Shown: positions 12,960 through 20,225 of the stretch, piece by piece | Position numbering within the stretch: position 1 is the stretch's first letter | How the letters are laid out: each line of letters opens with the position of its first letter | Assembly: GCA_002483425.1 (NCBI GenBank) | Contig: DLHW01000014.1 | Location: forward strand, 139,596 to 159,820 | DNA: 20,225 nt | Direction of reading: 5' to 3' | Origin: Methylococcaceae bacterium UBA7658 | GTDB taxonomy: Bacteria > Pseudomonadota > Gammaproteobacteria > Methylococcales > Methylomonadaceae | Translations under genes and position numbers: made by a program | The notes under the pieces: generated by a model | Told to the model about the DNA's origin: nothing | The model's input: only the letters and a program-made list of their open reading frames with translations | The model's database searches: none

Positions 12960-15161
12960 ATGCTATTTGGACGTAACCAAAAAAATCCCATCACCATTGC
13001 CGACAAAGGTGTCGAACAATGGTCGTACTCTACTTGCGGTTATTGTTCGACCGGGTGCGCTATTGAAATCGGTCTGAACAAAGAGGGTAAACCGGTCGCA
13101 TGCAGGGGTGTGGCGAATGCCGATGTTAATCGCGGCAAGCTTTGTCTTAAAGGCATTTTTGAGCATGAAATCTTCGAATCGTTCGGACGCGGTAAAACGC
13201 CTTTGCTACGTGATCATATCCACGAGGAATACCGTGAAGCCGACTGGGATAGCGCCTTGGATAAAATGGCCGCTGAAATCAAGCGGATTCAAGCCACTTA
13301 CGGCCGCGACGCTTTTGCCGTGGTGTCCACGGGGCAAATCCTGACCGAGGGTTTTTACACTTTAGGCAAGCTCGTTCGCGGTGTGATCGGTACTAACAAT
13401 TATGACGGCAATACCACGCTTTGCATGGCCTCGGCCGTCTCAGGCTATAAACGTTCATTCGGTTCCGACGGCCCGCCCGGTTGCTATGAAGATTTCGAAC
13501 ATACCGATTGTTTGATAGCCTGGGGTTCCAATTTGCCCGAGCAGCATCCGATTATCTACTGGCGTTTTAAGGAAGCTCAGGAAAAACGTAAATTTCCGCT
13601 CATTGTGGTCGATCCCCGCGTGACCATGTTTGCCCAAAATGCGGACATGCATTTGCCCATCACACCGGGCACGGATGTCGTGCTGATGAATGCGTTGATG
13701 CACGTCATTTTAAAAGAAGGCTTGGAGGATAAAACCTATATCGAGACCAACACCAACGGTTTCGAAGCGTTAGCGAAAGAAGTCCAGAATTACGATCCGG
13801 CGACGGCGGCTAAAATCTGCGGTATCGACGAAGATACTATACGCACTGTCGCGCGGCTGTACGCTAAGGCTGACGCCGGCATGAATATCTGGACGATGGG
13901 TATCAACCAAAGTACACACGGTTCCGATGGCGTGGTTGGTATCAATAATCTCAGTCTGCTCACCGGCAACATAGGCAAACCGGGCGGTACCAGTCTGTCT
14001 ATTACCGGTCAATGCAATGCGATGGGTACGCGCGAGTGGTCATCCTGTTCCGGTTTGCCTGGCTACCGGTTGCTGGAAAACGAAAAAGACCGCGAGGAAA
14101 TCGGCAAGTTTTGGGGTGTTGATCCGGAGTTTTTCCCCAAGCAACGCGGACTCACCCAAACCGATATTTTTCCCGCCATTGAAACCGGTAAAATTAAGGG
14201 ACTTTGGCTGGTCGGCACCAACCCGATGACTTCGATGCCGAACACGGCGCGTATTCGTAAAACCTTTGAAAAACTCGAATGCTGCATAGTCCAGGATTCT
14301 TTTGTGGATGTCGAAACCACGCAATACGCGCATATTTTTCTACCTGCGGCCATCTGGGCGGAAAAAGAAGGCGTGTTCACTAATACCGAACGCCGTGTCA
14401 ATATCATCCGGCAAGTCAAAGCGCCTTATGCCGAATCGAAACCCGATCTACATATTTTTAACCAGCTTGCCGACCGTTTCGAGCAAAGCAAAAAGATGCG
14501 TTTCCCGGATAACTTTGATGAAGTTTTTGAAGAGATGCGCATACTTTCCAAAGGCCGCTTGTGCGACATCAGCGGGATGACACACGACTTGATCGAGCAA
14601 AACCGGGGCATCCAATGGCCATATACCGAAGCACAGGCAACCAAAAACGAACCGCCACCGCAAGGCGGCAAGCGGCTTTATACCGAACCCGCTACTTTCC
14701 GTTACCCGGATGGCAAGGCGAAATTAATCCCATTACCGTTTATCAACAATAATGAAATTCCCGATGAGCAGTATCCTTTCTGGCTCAATTCCGGGCGGCT
14801 GGTGGAGCATTTCCATTCCCGCACCCGCACCGGCAAGATCGGCAACAACAACAAATTCAGCCCGATTCCCTTTATGGAAATGAACCCGGATGCCGCAGCG
14901 GAACTGGGCGTTAAGCACCAAAGCTACGTGCGCGTGGTGTCGCGCCGGGGTGATGCGGTGGTGATGGCGATGCTGACCCAACGTGTACCGAAGAACATGG
15001 TGTTCATCCCTTTTCATTTCTTCGATTGCGTCAACCGCCTGACCTTGGGTCTGCTAGACCCCTATTCGCGCCAACCGGCCTTCAAGCAATCGGCGGTGAC
15101 GATTGAGCCTATTGACCAGGATCTGGCGGCGCAGATCAGCAAGGAATCAAGGGCATTTTAA
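12960..15161 (+). CDS. nasA: Assimilatory nitrate reductase catalytic subunit (bis-MGD molybdoenzyme)
   Basis: A 733-residue molybdopterin oxidoreductase. The N-terminal [4Fe-4S] ligands are C26-x2-C29-x3-C33 and C62. Cys155 in TLCMASAV is the expected molybdenum ligand of Nas/Nap-type nitrate reductases. The C-terminal cofactor-binding domain is recognisable from LNSGRLVEHFHSRT (about 598-611). There is no Tat signal, so it stays in the cytoplasm. It is much shorter than Klebsiella-type NasA because the C-terminal [2Fe-2S] domain is missing, and closer in size to NarB. No NasC-like flavoprotein is nearby; the next gene, 12 bp on, supplies the Fe-S electron chain. The ATG at 12960 lacks a clear Shine-Dalgarno and follows a 61-bp gap containing CATG-TTTTA-CATG. 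Formate dehydrogenase was considered but is less likely in this setting. Confidence 0.9.
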   Translation: MLFGRNQKNPITIADKGVEQWSYSTCGYCSTGCAIEIGLNKEGKPVACRGVANADVNRGKLCLKGIFEHEIFESFGRGKTPLLRDHIHEEYREADWDSALDKMAAEIKRIQATYGRDAFAVVSTGQILTEGFYTLGKLVRGVIGTNNYDGNTTLCMASAVSGYKRSFGSDGPPGCYEDFEHTDCLIAWGSNLPEQHPIIYWRFKEAQEKRKFPLIVVDPRVTMFAQNADMHLPITPGTDVVLMNALMHVILKEGLEDKTYIETNTNGFEALAKEVQNYDPATAAKICGIDEDTIRTVARLYAKADAGMNIWTMGINQSTHGSDGVVGINNLSLLTGNIGKPGGTSLSITGQCNAMGTREWSSCSGLPGYRLLENEKDREEIGKFWGVDPEFFPKQRGLTQTDIFPAIETGKIKGLWLVGTNPMTSMPNTARIRKTFEKLECCIVQDSFVDVETTQYAHIFLPAAIWAEKEGVFTNTERRVNIIRQVKAPYAESKPDLHIFNQLADRFEQSKKMRFPDNFDEVFEEMRILSKGRLCDISGMTHDLIEQNRGIQWPYTEAQATKNEPPPQGGKRLYTEPATFRYPDGKAKLIPLPFINNNEIPDEQYPFWLNSGRLVEHFHSRTRTGKIGNNNKFSPIPFMEMNPDAAAELGVKHQSYVRVVSRRGDAVVMAMLTQRVPKNMVFIPFHFFDCVNRLTLGLLDPYSRQPAFKQSAVTIEPIDQDLAAQISKESRAF

Positions 15162-15173
15162 GCGGATTAATTT

Positions 15174-17084
15174 ATGTACGAAGTACGCGACGACGAACCC
15201 AAATACGCCATCCTGAAAGATGCAGGCAATCCATGTGAAAACCGCTACGGCCAAAAAATCGAATTGACCGATGAAAGCAGCGAGTTACGCTGCAAAAGCC
15301 TCAACATCAACGGTGATACGGACATCGGTATTAACCCCAACCGCTATAAGCAGCACGGGTTTTATTTCAACGCCGACAACTGCATCGGCTGCCATGCCTG
15401 CGAATCGGCTTGCAGCGAAAAGAATGACGTGCCGGCGCACATCGCTTTCCGTTCGGTCGGCTTTGTCGAAGGCGGCACCTATCCGGATTACCAGCGCATC
15501 AACATCTCGATGGCCTGCAACCATTGCGATGACCCGGTTTGCTTAACTGGTTGCCCGACCCGCGCCTACACCAAGTTCGCCGAATACGGCGCGGTGCTGC
15601 AAGACCCGGATATCTGCTTCGGCTGCGGTTATTGCACCTGGGTATGCCCTTATAACGCGCCGCAACTCGACCCGGTTAAGGGCGAGGTGTCCAAGTGCAA
15701 CATGTGCGTAGACCGTTTGGAAGTCAACTTGAAACCCGCCTGTGTCGCGGCGTGTTTGGGCAACGCCTTGGATTTCGGCGTGATCGAAAACATCCCGGAA
15801 AACCGGATCCAAGCTAAAACGGACATTCCCGGTTTTCCTGACCCTGAAATTACCCACCCCAACATCCGCTTCCAGCAAACCCGCACCACGCACCGGGAGA
15901 TGACCCGCACCGACGCGATACCCTTGAAATATCACCGCGACGATGCCGAAGGCAAGTTTAAGCCGGTGGTCGATGAAAAACTGGGCAAGGAAAGACACTG
16001 GAACTTGAAGAAACTGCTGACCAGCCATGAAAGCGCGCATGTGATCTTTACTGTATGCACCCAAGCTTCCGTTGGCGCGTTTTTCATGCTGGTGCTGGGG
16101 GATTGGTTGGGTCTGGATGCGATTGCCACCCTCAAGCAATCCAACGCTTATCTGCCGCTGTTGTTCCTGTTGTCGGCAGTCAGCACCTTGGGTTTGTTTA
16201 AGCTCAACATGCACTTGGGCAAACCGCACCGCTTTTACCGGGGCTTCAATAACTTACGATTGTCCCCGGTCAGCCGCGAAATCGCCGGGGTATCCCTGTT
16301 TTACACCGGATTGCTGGGCTACGCCGCCTTGACCACTTTCGATAACAGCGTACTAAGTTTGATTGCCAATGGTTTCGCGCTTCTAGGTTTAATAGGCGGT
16401 TTGTTTGGACTGTATTATATGTACAAACTGTATCGCATTCCTGCCCGCCCGTTCTGGAATCATTGGCAAACTGGTACGGCATTTTTCGGCACGGTGTTAA
16501 GCTTTGGAGCGTTGCTGATCGTTGCTGCTTGCGCTGCTTTCCTGCCGTTGTCATCGATAACATCATCGGCGTTAATTCCGGTTTTAGCCGCGATCATGTT
16601 ACTTGGGTTAATTGTGGAAGCCGTAGGCCACATTGTTCATGCTCGCGATATGAAAGGGGCTGAACATGAAGGTGCGGCGTCTTATTACGAGCAAGTCACC
16701 GAATACGGTAAGTCTTATCTGTTGCGTAATGGTTTATTAGCAGCAAATATCATGCTTGCGGCGACGATGATCTTTACCGGCTTGTCTGGGGTAACCGGTT
16801 ATGCGATAGGAATACTATTTTTAACTTCAATGTTAACTGCAGCGGTGCTTAGCAGATCGTTATTCTTTGTGCTGGTCATTCCAACGACGATGCCCGGCGC
16901 CTTCTTCTGGAAAAATAAAGGTTTCGTCGAACACGCCCGCGCCACCGGTTTGGCCGAAGCGCCGCAGCACGGCGTAGCTTATGAACGGCACCACCCTTTT
17001 AAAGTTAACGAATTAATGAAAACAATTAACGAAAATTCCATTAAGGATATGTTTAAACATATCAAATGGATATTCGGGAAATAA
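15174..17084 (+). CDS. DmsB-DmsC fusion: four-cluster ferredoxin subunit joined to a quinol-linked membrane anchor
   Basis: A 636-residue fusion. Residues 62-200 are a DmsB/NrfC-type ferredoxin with all 16 cysteines of four [4Fe-4S] clusters: C70, C73, C76, C80; C115, C118, C123, C127; C148, C151, C154, C158; C175, C178, C190, C194. A linker of about 80 residues leads to a DmsC-like anchor (about 285-575, eight hydrophobic helices). It contains the family-typical HLGKPHRFYRGFNNLRLSPVSRE segment region (347-369). DmsC anchors oxidise menaquinol/ubiquinol and pass electrons to the B subunit. Twelve bases after nasA and with no other donor gene, it is the probable electron supplier of NasA. There is no signal peptide, so the clusters should face the cytoplasm. 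That topology is inferred. A 60-residue amphipathic tail follows the last helix. Confidence 0.85.
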   Translation: MYEVRDDEPKYAILKDAGNPCENRYGQKIELTDESSELRCKSLNINGDTDIGINPNRYKQHGFYFNADNCIGCHACESACSEKNDVPAHIAFRSVGFVEGGTYPDYQRINISMACNHCDDPVCLTGCPTRAYTKFAEYGAVLQDPDICFGCGYCTWVCPYNAPQLDPVKGEVSKCNMCVDRLEVNLKPACVAACLGNALDFGVIENIPENRIQAKTDIPGFPDPEITHPNIRFQQTRTTHREMTRTDAIPLKYHRDDAEGKFKPVVDEKLGKERHWNLKKLLTSHESAHVIFTVCTQASVGAFFMLVLGDWLGLDAIATLKQSNAYLPLLFLLSAVSTLGLFKLNMHLGKPHRFYRGFNNLRLSPVSREIAGVSLFYTGLLGYAALTTFDNSVLSLIANGFALLGLIGGLFGLYYMYKLYRIPARPFWNHWQTGTAFFGTVLSFGALLIVAACAAFLPLSSITSSALIPVLAAIMLLGLIVEAVGHIVHARDMKGAEHEGAASYYEQVTEYGKSYLLRNGLLAANIMLAATMIFTGLSGVTGYAIGILFLTSMLTAAVLSRSLFFVLVIPTTMPGAFFWKNKGFVEHARATGLAEAPQHGVAYERHHPFKVNELMKTINENSIKDMFKHIKWIFGK

Positions 17085-17331
17085 TGAGGATTGTTTATTA
17101 AGAAGAGCGGCTGAATGATTATACGGCGCTGGAGATTCCGTTAAGCGCTATAAAACTTCCGGAATCTTGATAGACTTCGCATCGAAAAGGGTCTTTCATA
17201 ACGGATTAGCCGCCAAAGCTGATTTCGTGAAATAAGATAACCATAACGTCCGCCGGACGTGTATTGAAGAAATTACGCAGCGATATTTTAAACGGCTACA
17301 GAAAAAAGCCGAGGGCAGGTTTGGTTAGGGC
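17085..17331. other. Convergent gap after the nitrate operon
   Basis: There is no gene. Two stem-loops are visible on the plus strand: GATTCCG (17134-17140) with CGGAATC (17160-17166), followed only by TTGAT, and ACGTCC-GCC-GGACGT (17246-17260) without a U-tract. Neither is a convincing terminator for dmsBC. The 3' part holds a terminator candidate for phoR on the other strand. Confidence 0.4.
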
Positions 17332-17333
17332 TT
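17302..17333 (-). terminator. Candidate terminator of phoBR
   Basis: On the minus strand AAGCC (complement of 17329-17333) and GGCTT (complement of 17306-17310) can form a 5-bp stem with an 18-nt loop, running straight into further T residues (complement of 17302-17305). The left arm overlaps the phoR stop codon. The stem is short, so this is a tentative call. Confidence 0.35.
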
Positions 17334-18606
17334 AGCATAATCTGGTTAACGGAAAAGAGCAGCTAAATGTGCTGCCCTTATGAAGTTCGCTAGCTATGAT
17401 CAACTGAGCGTCGTGCCGCAGTAAAACGTGTTTCACGATGGCTAAGCCTAATCCGGTTCCGGGAATTTTATCTGGACGCTTTATGTCGATGCGGTAAAAG
17501 CGTTCGGTGATTCTTGGAATTTCAATTTCCGCGATACCTTCGCCTTCATCCGTTACATCGAGTATTACGCTCTGGGCGGTTTTTCGCCATCGTATTTTTA
17601 CGATGGACTGCGCCGGCGAATATTTGAGTGCGTTGCCTAATAAATTGGAAAATGCGCTCCGTAATTCGTTTTCATCGCCGTAAATGCGGGCGTCGGTATC
17701 CAAGGTCAACACGGAGCGTCCGGCGTATTGCTGTAGATTACTGCTTTCCCGGCAGATTTTATCCACCAACTCAGGAACATTCACGCACTGGGTTTTTTTA
17801 GGCTGGGTTTCGAGGTTTGACAGTAGCAGCAAATCGTCAACCAAATGTTGCATGCGTTCGGTTTGTTCCTGCATTTGCTGAAACGAATGGCTAAGTAACG
17901 GCGAGAGCGGTTCTTCCATATCTTGCAGGGTTTCCAAATAACCTTTAAGCACTGTCAAAGGCGTTCTTAACTCATGAGAGACATTGGCGACAAAATCTTT
18001 CCGCATTTGCTCCATTTTTCTGAGTTGGGTGACATCTTGAGCGAGAAGTAGACGTAATCCCGCTCCGTAGCTGACAACACGTACTGATAATGTGATGTGG
18101 CTATGGACCGGTGAGGGCATTGTTACCGATTCGTTAAATTGCCCGGATTTAAGATAGCGCACAAAAATTGGAAAACGGATCAGGTTAGGTATGCGCTGAC
18201 CCCGGTCCGAAGTTTGCAAACCGAGCACATTCTTGGCGGCTGAATTCGCCCATTCGATTTCGTCATGTTTACCGAGAACGACAGCCGCATCCGGCAAAGC
18301 GTCTGTCGACTTTCTAAATTGATCGATAATTTTGCCGAGTTTCTTTTTGCGTTTTTTCTCGCTTTTTTTGATAAGGTAAACGTGATAGTAAATATCTTCC
18401 CAGATACCTTGAGTTTTGGGGTATTTGCCGCGTCCGCCTTGACTGATCCATCTTTCGAAGCGGCTAATTTGAACGATCTGCCAAATGAGCAGGCTAGCCA
18501 GCCACAAGAATATTAAAGGAAAGAATAACCCGGTTATAGCGCCTGCTAAAATCGCTACAAAGAGCAGCAATAAAGCTACTCCAAGCTCTTTCTTCCAGAT
18601 TCCCAT
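17332..18606 (-). CDS. phoR: Phosphate regulon sensor histidine kinase PhoR
   Basis: A 424-residue membrane kinase. Two N-terminal hydrophobic helices (about 9-28 and 29-46) form a short hairpin without a periplasmic domain, as in E. coli PhoR. A basic linker (KKSEKKRKKK, 80-89) and a PAS domain (about 95-195) follow. The H box is FVANVSHELRTPL with phospho-acceptor His211. The N box is around Asn321-Asn325, G1 is DEGEGIA and G2 is GTGLGLAIV (383-391). PhoR phosphorylates PhoB when phosphate is scarce and needs the Pst transporter/PhoU for signalling; neither is in the window. It begins 5 bp after the phoB stop, so the two are co-transcribed. Length and domain order are normal. Confidence 0.94.
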   Translation of the reverse strand: MGIWKKELGVALLLLFVAILAGAITGLFFPLIFLWLASLLIWQIVQISRFERWISQGGRGKYPKTQGIWEDIYYHVYLIKKSEKKRKKKLGKIIDQFRKSTDALPDAAVVLGKHDEIEWANSAAKNVLGLQTSDRGQRIPNLIRFPIFVRYLKSGQFNESVTMPSPVHSHITLSVRVVSYGAGLRLLLAQDVTQLRKMEQMRKDFVANVSHELRTPLTVLKGYLETLQDMEEPLSPLLSHSFQQMQEQTERMQHLVDDLLLLSNLETQPKKTQCVNVPELVDKICRESSNLQQYAGRSVLTLDTDARIYGDENELRSAFSNLLGNALKYSPAQSIVKIRWRKTAQSVILDVTDEGEGIAEIEIPRITERFYRIDIKRPDKIPGTGLGLAIVKHVLLRHDAQLIIASELHKGSTFSCSFPLTRLC

Positions 18607-18611
18607 CGCCG

Positions 18612-19304
18612 TTAATTGAGCAATGAAAACCGGTAGCCGAATCCCCGAACTGTCTGAACAAGATCTTCTTTACCGTAGGTGCTCAAAATTTTACGTAATC
18701 GCCGGACATGGACATCGACGGTTCGTTCTTCGATATAAACGCTACGTCCCCATACCTGATCGAGTAATTGAGTTCTATTGAAAACTTTATCGGGGTGCGT
18801 CATAAAGAACTGCATTAGCCGGAATTCGGTCGGGCTGACATCCAACTGATGTTCGCCGATACTTAGCCGATGTTGTTCGGTGTCCAGGGTCAGGTCGCCC
18901 AGCGTTAATTGCGAAGCACCATGCAATTTACCGCTTCTGCGTAAAACCGCGCGGATCCGGGCGACCAATTCTTTGGGTGAGAAAGGTTTGGTAAGGTAGT
19001 CGTCGGCGCCGATTTCCAGCCCCCTCACCTTATCTTCTTCCTCGCCTCTGGCCGTCAGTAAAATAATCGGAATATCTTTAAAAGCGGTGTCTTTTTTTAA
19101 GCGTCTAGCCCATTCTACGCCGCTGACGCCGGGTAGCATCCAGTCTAATAAAATCAGGTCTGGCAAGTTTTCGGAAACCATTTTTTGGGCGGCATCGACT
19201 TCGGCGGCCGTAATCGGAATAAAGCCCGCTTGTTCAAGGACTATCGTCAACATACCCCGAATCGCGGCTTCGTCTTCTACTATTAAGATGTTTATTTTTG
19301 ACAT
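18612..19304 (-). CDS. phoB: Phosphate regulon response regulator PhoB
   Basis: A 230-residue OmpR-class regulator. The receiver domain has the acidic pair Glu10/Asp11, phospho-acceptor Asp54 (LLDWMLPG), Thr84 and Lys106. The winged-helix DNA-binding domain (about 130-228) has the family motif SPTEFRLMQFFM and ends in RTVRGFGYRFS. PhoB binds Pho boxes and activates phosphate-starvation genes with σ70. A Pho box lies 39 bp upstream of its own start, indicating autoregulation. It is the first gene of phoBR and divergent from mscL. Confidence 0.95.
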   Translation of the reverse strand: MSKINILIVEDEAAIRGMLTIVLEQAGFIPITAAEVDAAQKMVSENLPDLILLDWMLPGVSGVEWARRLKKDTAFKDIPIILLTARGEEEDKVRGLEIGADDYLTKPFSPKELVARIRAVLRRSGKLHGASQLTLGDLTLDTEQHRLSIGEHQLDVSPTEFRLMQFFMTHPDKVFNRTQLLDQVWGRSVYIEERTVDVHVRRLRKILSTYGKEDLVQTVRGFGYRFSLLN

Positions 19305-19329
19305 GGCTAGTGTTGAAATTTGACGCTGT

Positions 19330-19364
19330 ATTTTAGCTGTTTGAATATGACGAATTTATGACAA
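19330..19364 (-). promoter_or_regulatory. Pho box and -10 element of phoB
   Basis: The minus strand (complement of 19343-19364) reads TTGTCATAAAT then TCGTCATATTC, two 11-bp repeats close to the CTGTCATAAAT consensus. After a short spacer comes TAAAAT (complement of 19330-19335) as -10, about 10 bases after the second conserved heptamer region. This is the standard architecture of a PhoB-activated σ70 promoter. Confidence 0.8.
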
Positions 19365-19456
19365 AACCAAATTCAACCGGGTTAATTCTTAATTAACGTT
19401 GTAAGTTATCTAAAAAACTATACTTTTAAATTTATTCATTCGATAATTAACTAAGG

Positions 19457-19489
19457 CGCTAGGAGAAATTTAACCGGCTCTCCGTAGCG
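19457..19489 (+). other. Stem-loop in the region upstream of mscL
   Basis: CGCT (19457-19460) pairs with AGCG (19486-19489) and GGAGA (19462-19466) with TCTCC (19479-19483), with a small internal loop and a 12-nt apical loop. If transcription of mscL starts upstream of it, this would be a leader hairpin about 50 nt before the start codon. I could not place a good promoter for mscL. Confidence 0.35.
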
Positions 19490-19541
19490 TCTGTTGATTA
19501 AGAATATTAGCTTTTATTATGAACAATGAGGGAAATTCATT

Positions 19542-19949
19542 ATGAGTATGTTACAAGAATTCAAAGAGTTTGCCATGAAAGGCAATGTGGTCGACATGGC
19601 CGTCGGTGTTATCATCGGCGGAGCATTCGGTAAAATTGTTTCTTCTTTTGTGGCGGATGTCATTATGCCGCCTATCGGTTTGATGGTCGGCGGTGTCGAT
19701 TTCACTAAACTGGCAATCACTTTAAAAGAAGCCGTAGATGAAAAAACACCTGCGGTAACGTTGAATTATGGCAGTTTTATCCAGACCATTTTCGATTTTA
19801 CAATTGTAGCTATGGCTATCTTTTTTGCTATAAAAATGATGAATAAGTTGAAAAAAGAAGCTCCTGCCGCGCCGGAAGCGCCGCCTGCTCCTACCAAGGA
19901 AGAGTTGTTGCTTACTGAAATTAGGGATATTTTAAAGAGCAAAAATTAG
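19542..19949 (+). CDS. mscL: Large-conductance mechanosensitive channel MscL
   Basis: A 135-residue inner-membrane channel subunit (E. coli has 136). The N-terminal amphipathic helix MSMLQEFKEFAMKGNVVDMA leads into TM1 (about 15-42), with the gate-lining GVIIGGAFGKIVSSFVADVIMPP region. TM2 (about 75-100) is followed by a KKLKKE-like basic cluster, a proline/alanine-rich linker and a C-terminal helix (EELLLTEIRDILKSK) that bundles in the pentamer. MscL opens under membrane tension to release solutes during osmotic downshock. AGGGA about nine bases upstream supports the start. It has its own terminator and stands alone between phoB and gpsA. Confidence 0.97.
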   Translation: MSMLQEFKEFAMKGNVVDMAVGVIIGGAFGKIVSSFVADVIMPPIGLMVGGVDFTKLAITLKEAVDEKTPAVTLNYGSFIQTIFDFTIVAMAIFFAIKMMNKLKKEAPAAPEAPPAPTKEELLLTEIRDILKSKN

Positions 19950-19996
19950 TCTTCGGACTCGTAAAAGCTAGGGATACCGGAAGCTTTGCCTATTCT

Positions 19997-20020
19997 CCGG
20001 AATAAGGGTTTCCGGTTTTT
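19997..20020 (+). terminator. Intrinsic terminator of mscL
   Basis: CCGGAA (19997-20002) and TTCCGG (20010-20015) form a stem with loop TAAGGGT, followed directly by TTTTT (20016-20020). An extra copy of CCGGAA at 19977-19982 could pair with the same right arm. It lies 47 bp after the mscL stop. Confidence 0.75.
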
Positions 20021-20102
20021 ACTTACGGGGCTTTGTAAGGCCTATTAATTTTTATACTGCGCCGTCTTAACGATTTAGGTGTGATAGGTTACCTGCACAA
20101 CG

Positions 20103-20225
20103 TTAAAATTCCGCTTTTTGATCTCTGTTCAGTAAGTTTTCCACAGCCATCAATGGCGACAAGTTCTCATATAATACCTTATAAGTTTGTTCGACTATCG
20201 GCATTTCGACATCGTAACGTTTAGC
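20103..20225 (-). CDS. gpsA: Glycerol-3-phosphate dehydrogenase GpsA (C-terminal 40 residues, cut by window edge)
   Basis: The minus strand is open from the right edge to a TAA at 20103-20105, giving 40 residues that begin AKRYDVEMPIVEQTYKVLYE and end LLNRDQKAEF. This is the conserved C-terminal end of NAD(P)H-dependent sn-glycerol-3-phosphate dehydrogenase GpsA (A-x-x-x-x-V-x-M-P-I ... VLYE...AV..LL.R), which makes glycerol-3-phosphate for phospholipids. The rest lies outside the window. Converges on mscL. Confidence 0.85.
   Translation of the reverse strand, partial: AKRYDVEMPIVEQTYKVLYENLSPLMAVENLLNRDQKAEF

Noticed and set aside
12960..15161. Formate dehydrogenase catalytic subunit
   Set aside because: The N-terminal cluster is shared by both families, but the Mo-ligand context, the cytoplasmic location and the operon with nirBD favour nitrate reductase.
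15543..16229. 228-codon open frame on the minus strand
   Set aside because: It is antisense to the DmsB-DmsC fusion with all 16 cluster cysteines, and shows no recognisable domain.
17246..17260. ACGTCC-GCC-GGACGT hairpin as terminator of dmsBC
   Set aside because: It is a perfect stem, but no U-tract follows and it is 160 bp past the stop codon.
1..20225. CRISPR arrays, tRNA or rRNA genes, intact insertion sequences
   Set aside because: No regularly spaced repeats, cloverleaf-like sequences, rRNA-like segments or transposase genes with terminal repeats were seen on reading both strands.

Overview
This window reads as chromosomal sequence of a gammaproteobacterium. The evidence is hda (DnaA-inactivation factor) in an operon with an arsC-like gene, ubiA, a PhoB/PhoR pair with a recognisable Pho box, mscL and gpsA. 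The overall style (moderate GC, σ54-driven nitrate assimilation, NasA paired with a DmsB-DmsC fusion) would fit a Methylococcales methanotroph, but that placement is an inference made without any database search.

Layout. 1-1567 (minus strand) is a tight operon arsC-wrbA-DUF2069-hda, with hda cut by the left edge. A divergent promoter region bounded by a 10-bp inverted repeat separates it from ubiA (1656-2540, plus). 2643-5728 (minus) holds two tandem secreted galactose/glyoxal-oxidase-like proteins; both keep all five copper-radical-oxidase active-site residues. 5729-6523 has no intact gene. It contains a palindrome lying inside a candidate promoter and a possible frameshifted relic.

6524-17084 is a nitrate assimilation locus. 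A nitrate/nitrite porter is divergent from the operon nirB-nirD-phzF-nasA-dmsBC. The 1.06-kb gap between them carries two nearly identical σ54 promoters, one per direction, and NtrC-type half-site clusters. On the nirB side there is a roughly 295-nt leader with a hexaloop hairpin of the ANTAR-antiterminator type, a U8 tract and a second intrinsic terminator. A likely model is as follows. NtrC switches on both units when nitrogen is scarce. An ANTAR protein such as NasT or NasR, not encoded here, lets polymerase through the leader when nitrate or nitrite is present. The porter imports nitrate and NasA reduces it to nitrite. NasA probably draws electrons from quinol through the membrane-anchored four-cluster DmsB-DmsC fusion. 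NirBD then reduces nitrite to ammonium with NADH. A PhzF-family protein of unknown role is translationally coupled to nirD.

17332-19304 (minus) is phoBR behind a Pho box. 19542-19949 (plus) is mscL with a good terminator. The last 123 bases are the C-terminal end of gpsA (minus).

No rRNA, tRNA, CRISPR array or intact insertion sequence was seen. The points most worth following up are the nirB leader RNA, the NasA/DmsBC electron-transfer arrangement, the PhzF gene in the operon and the tandem copper radical oxidases.
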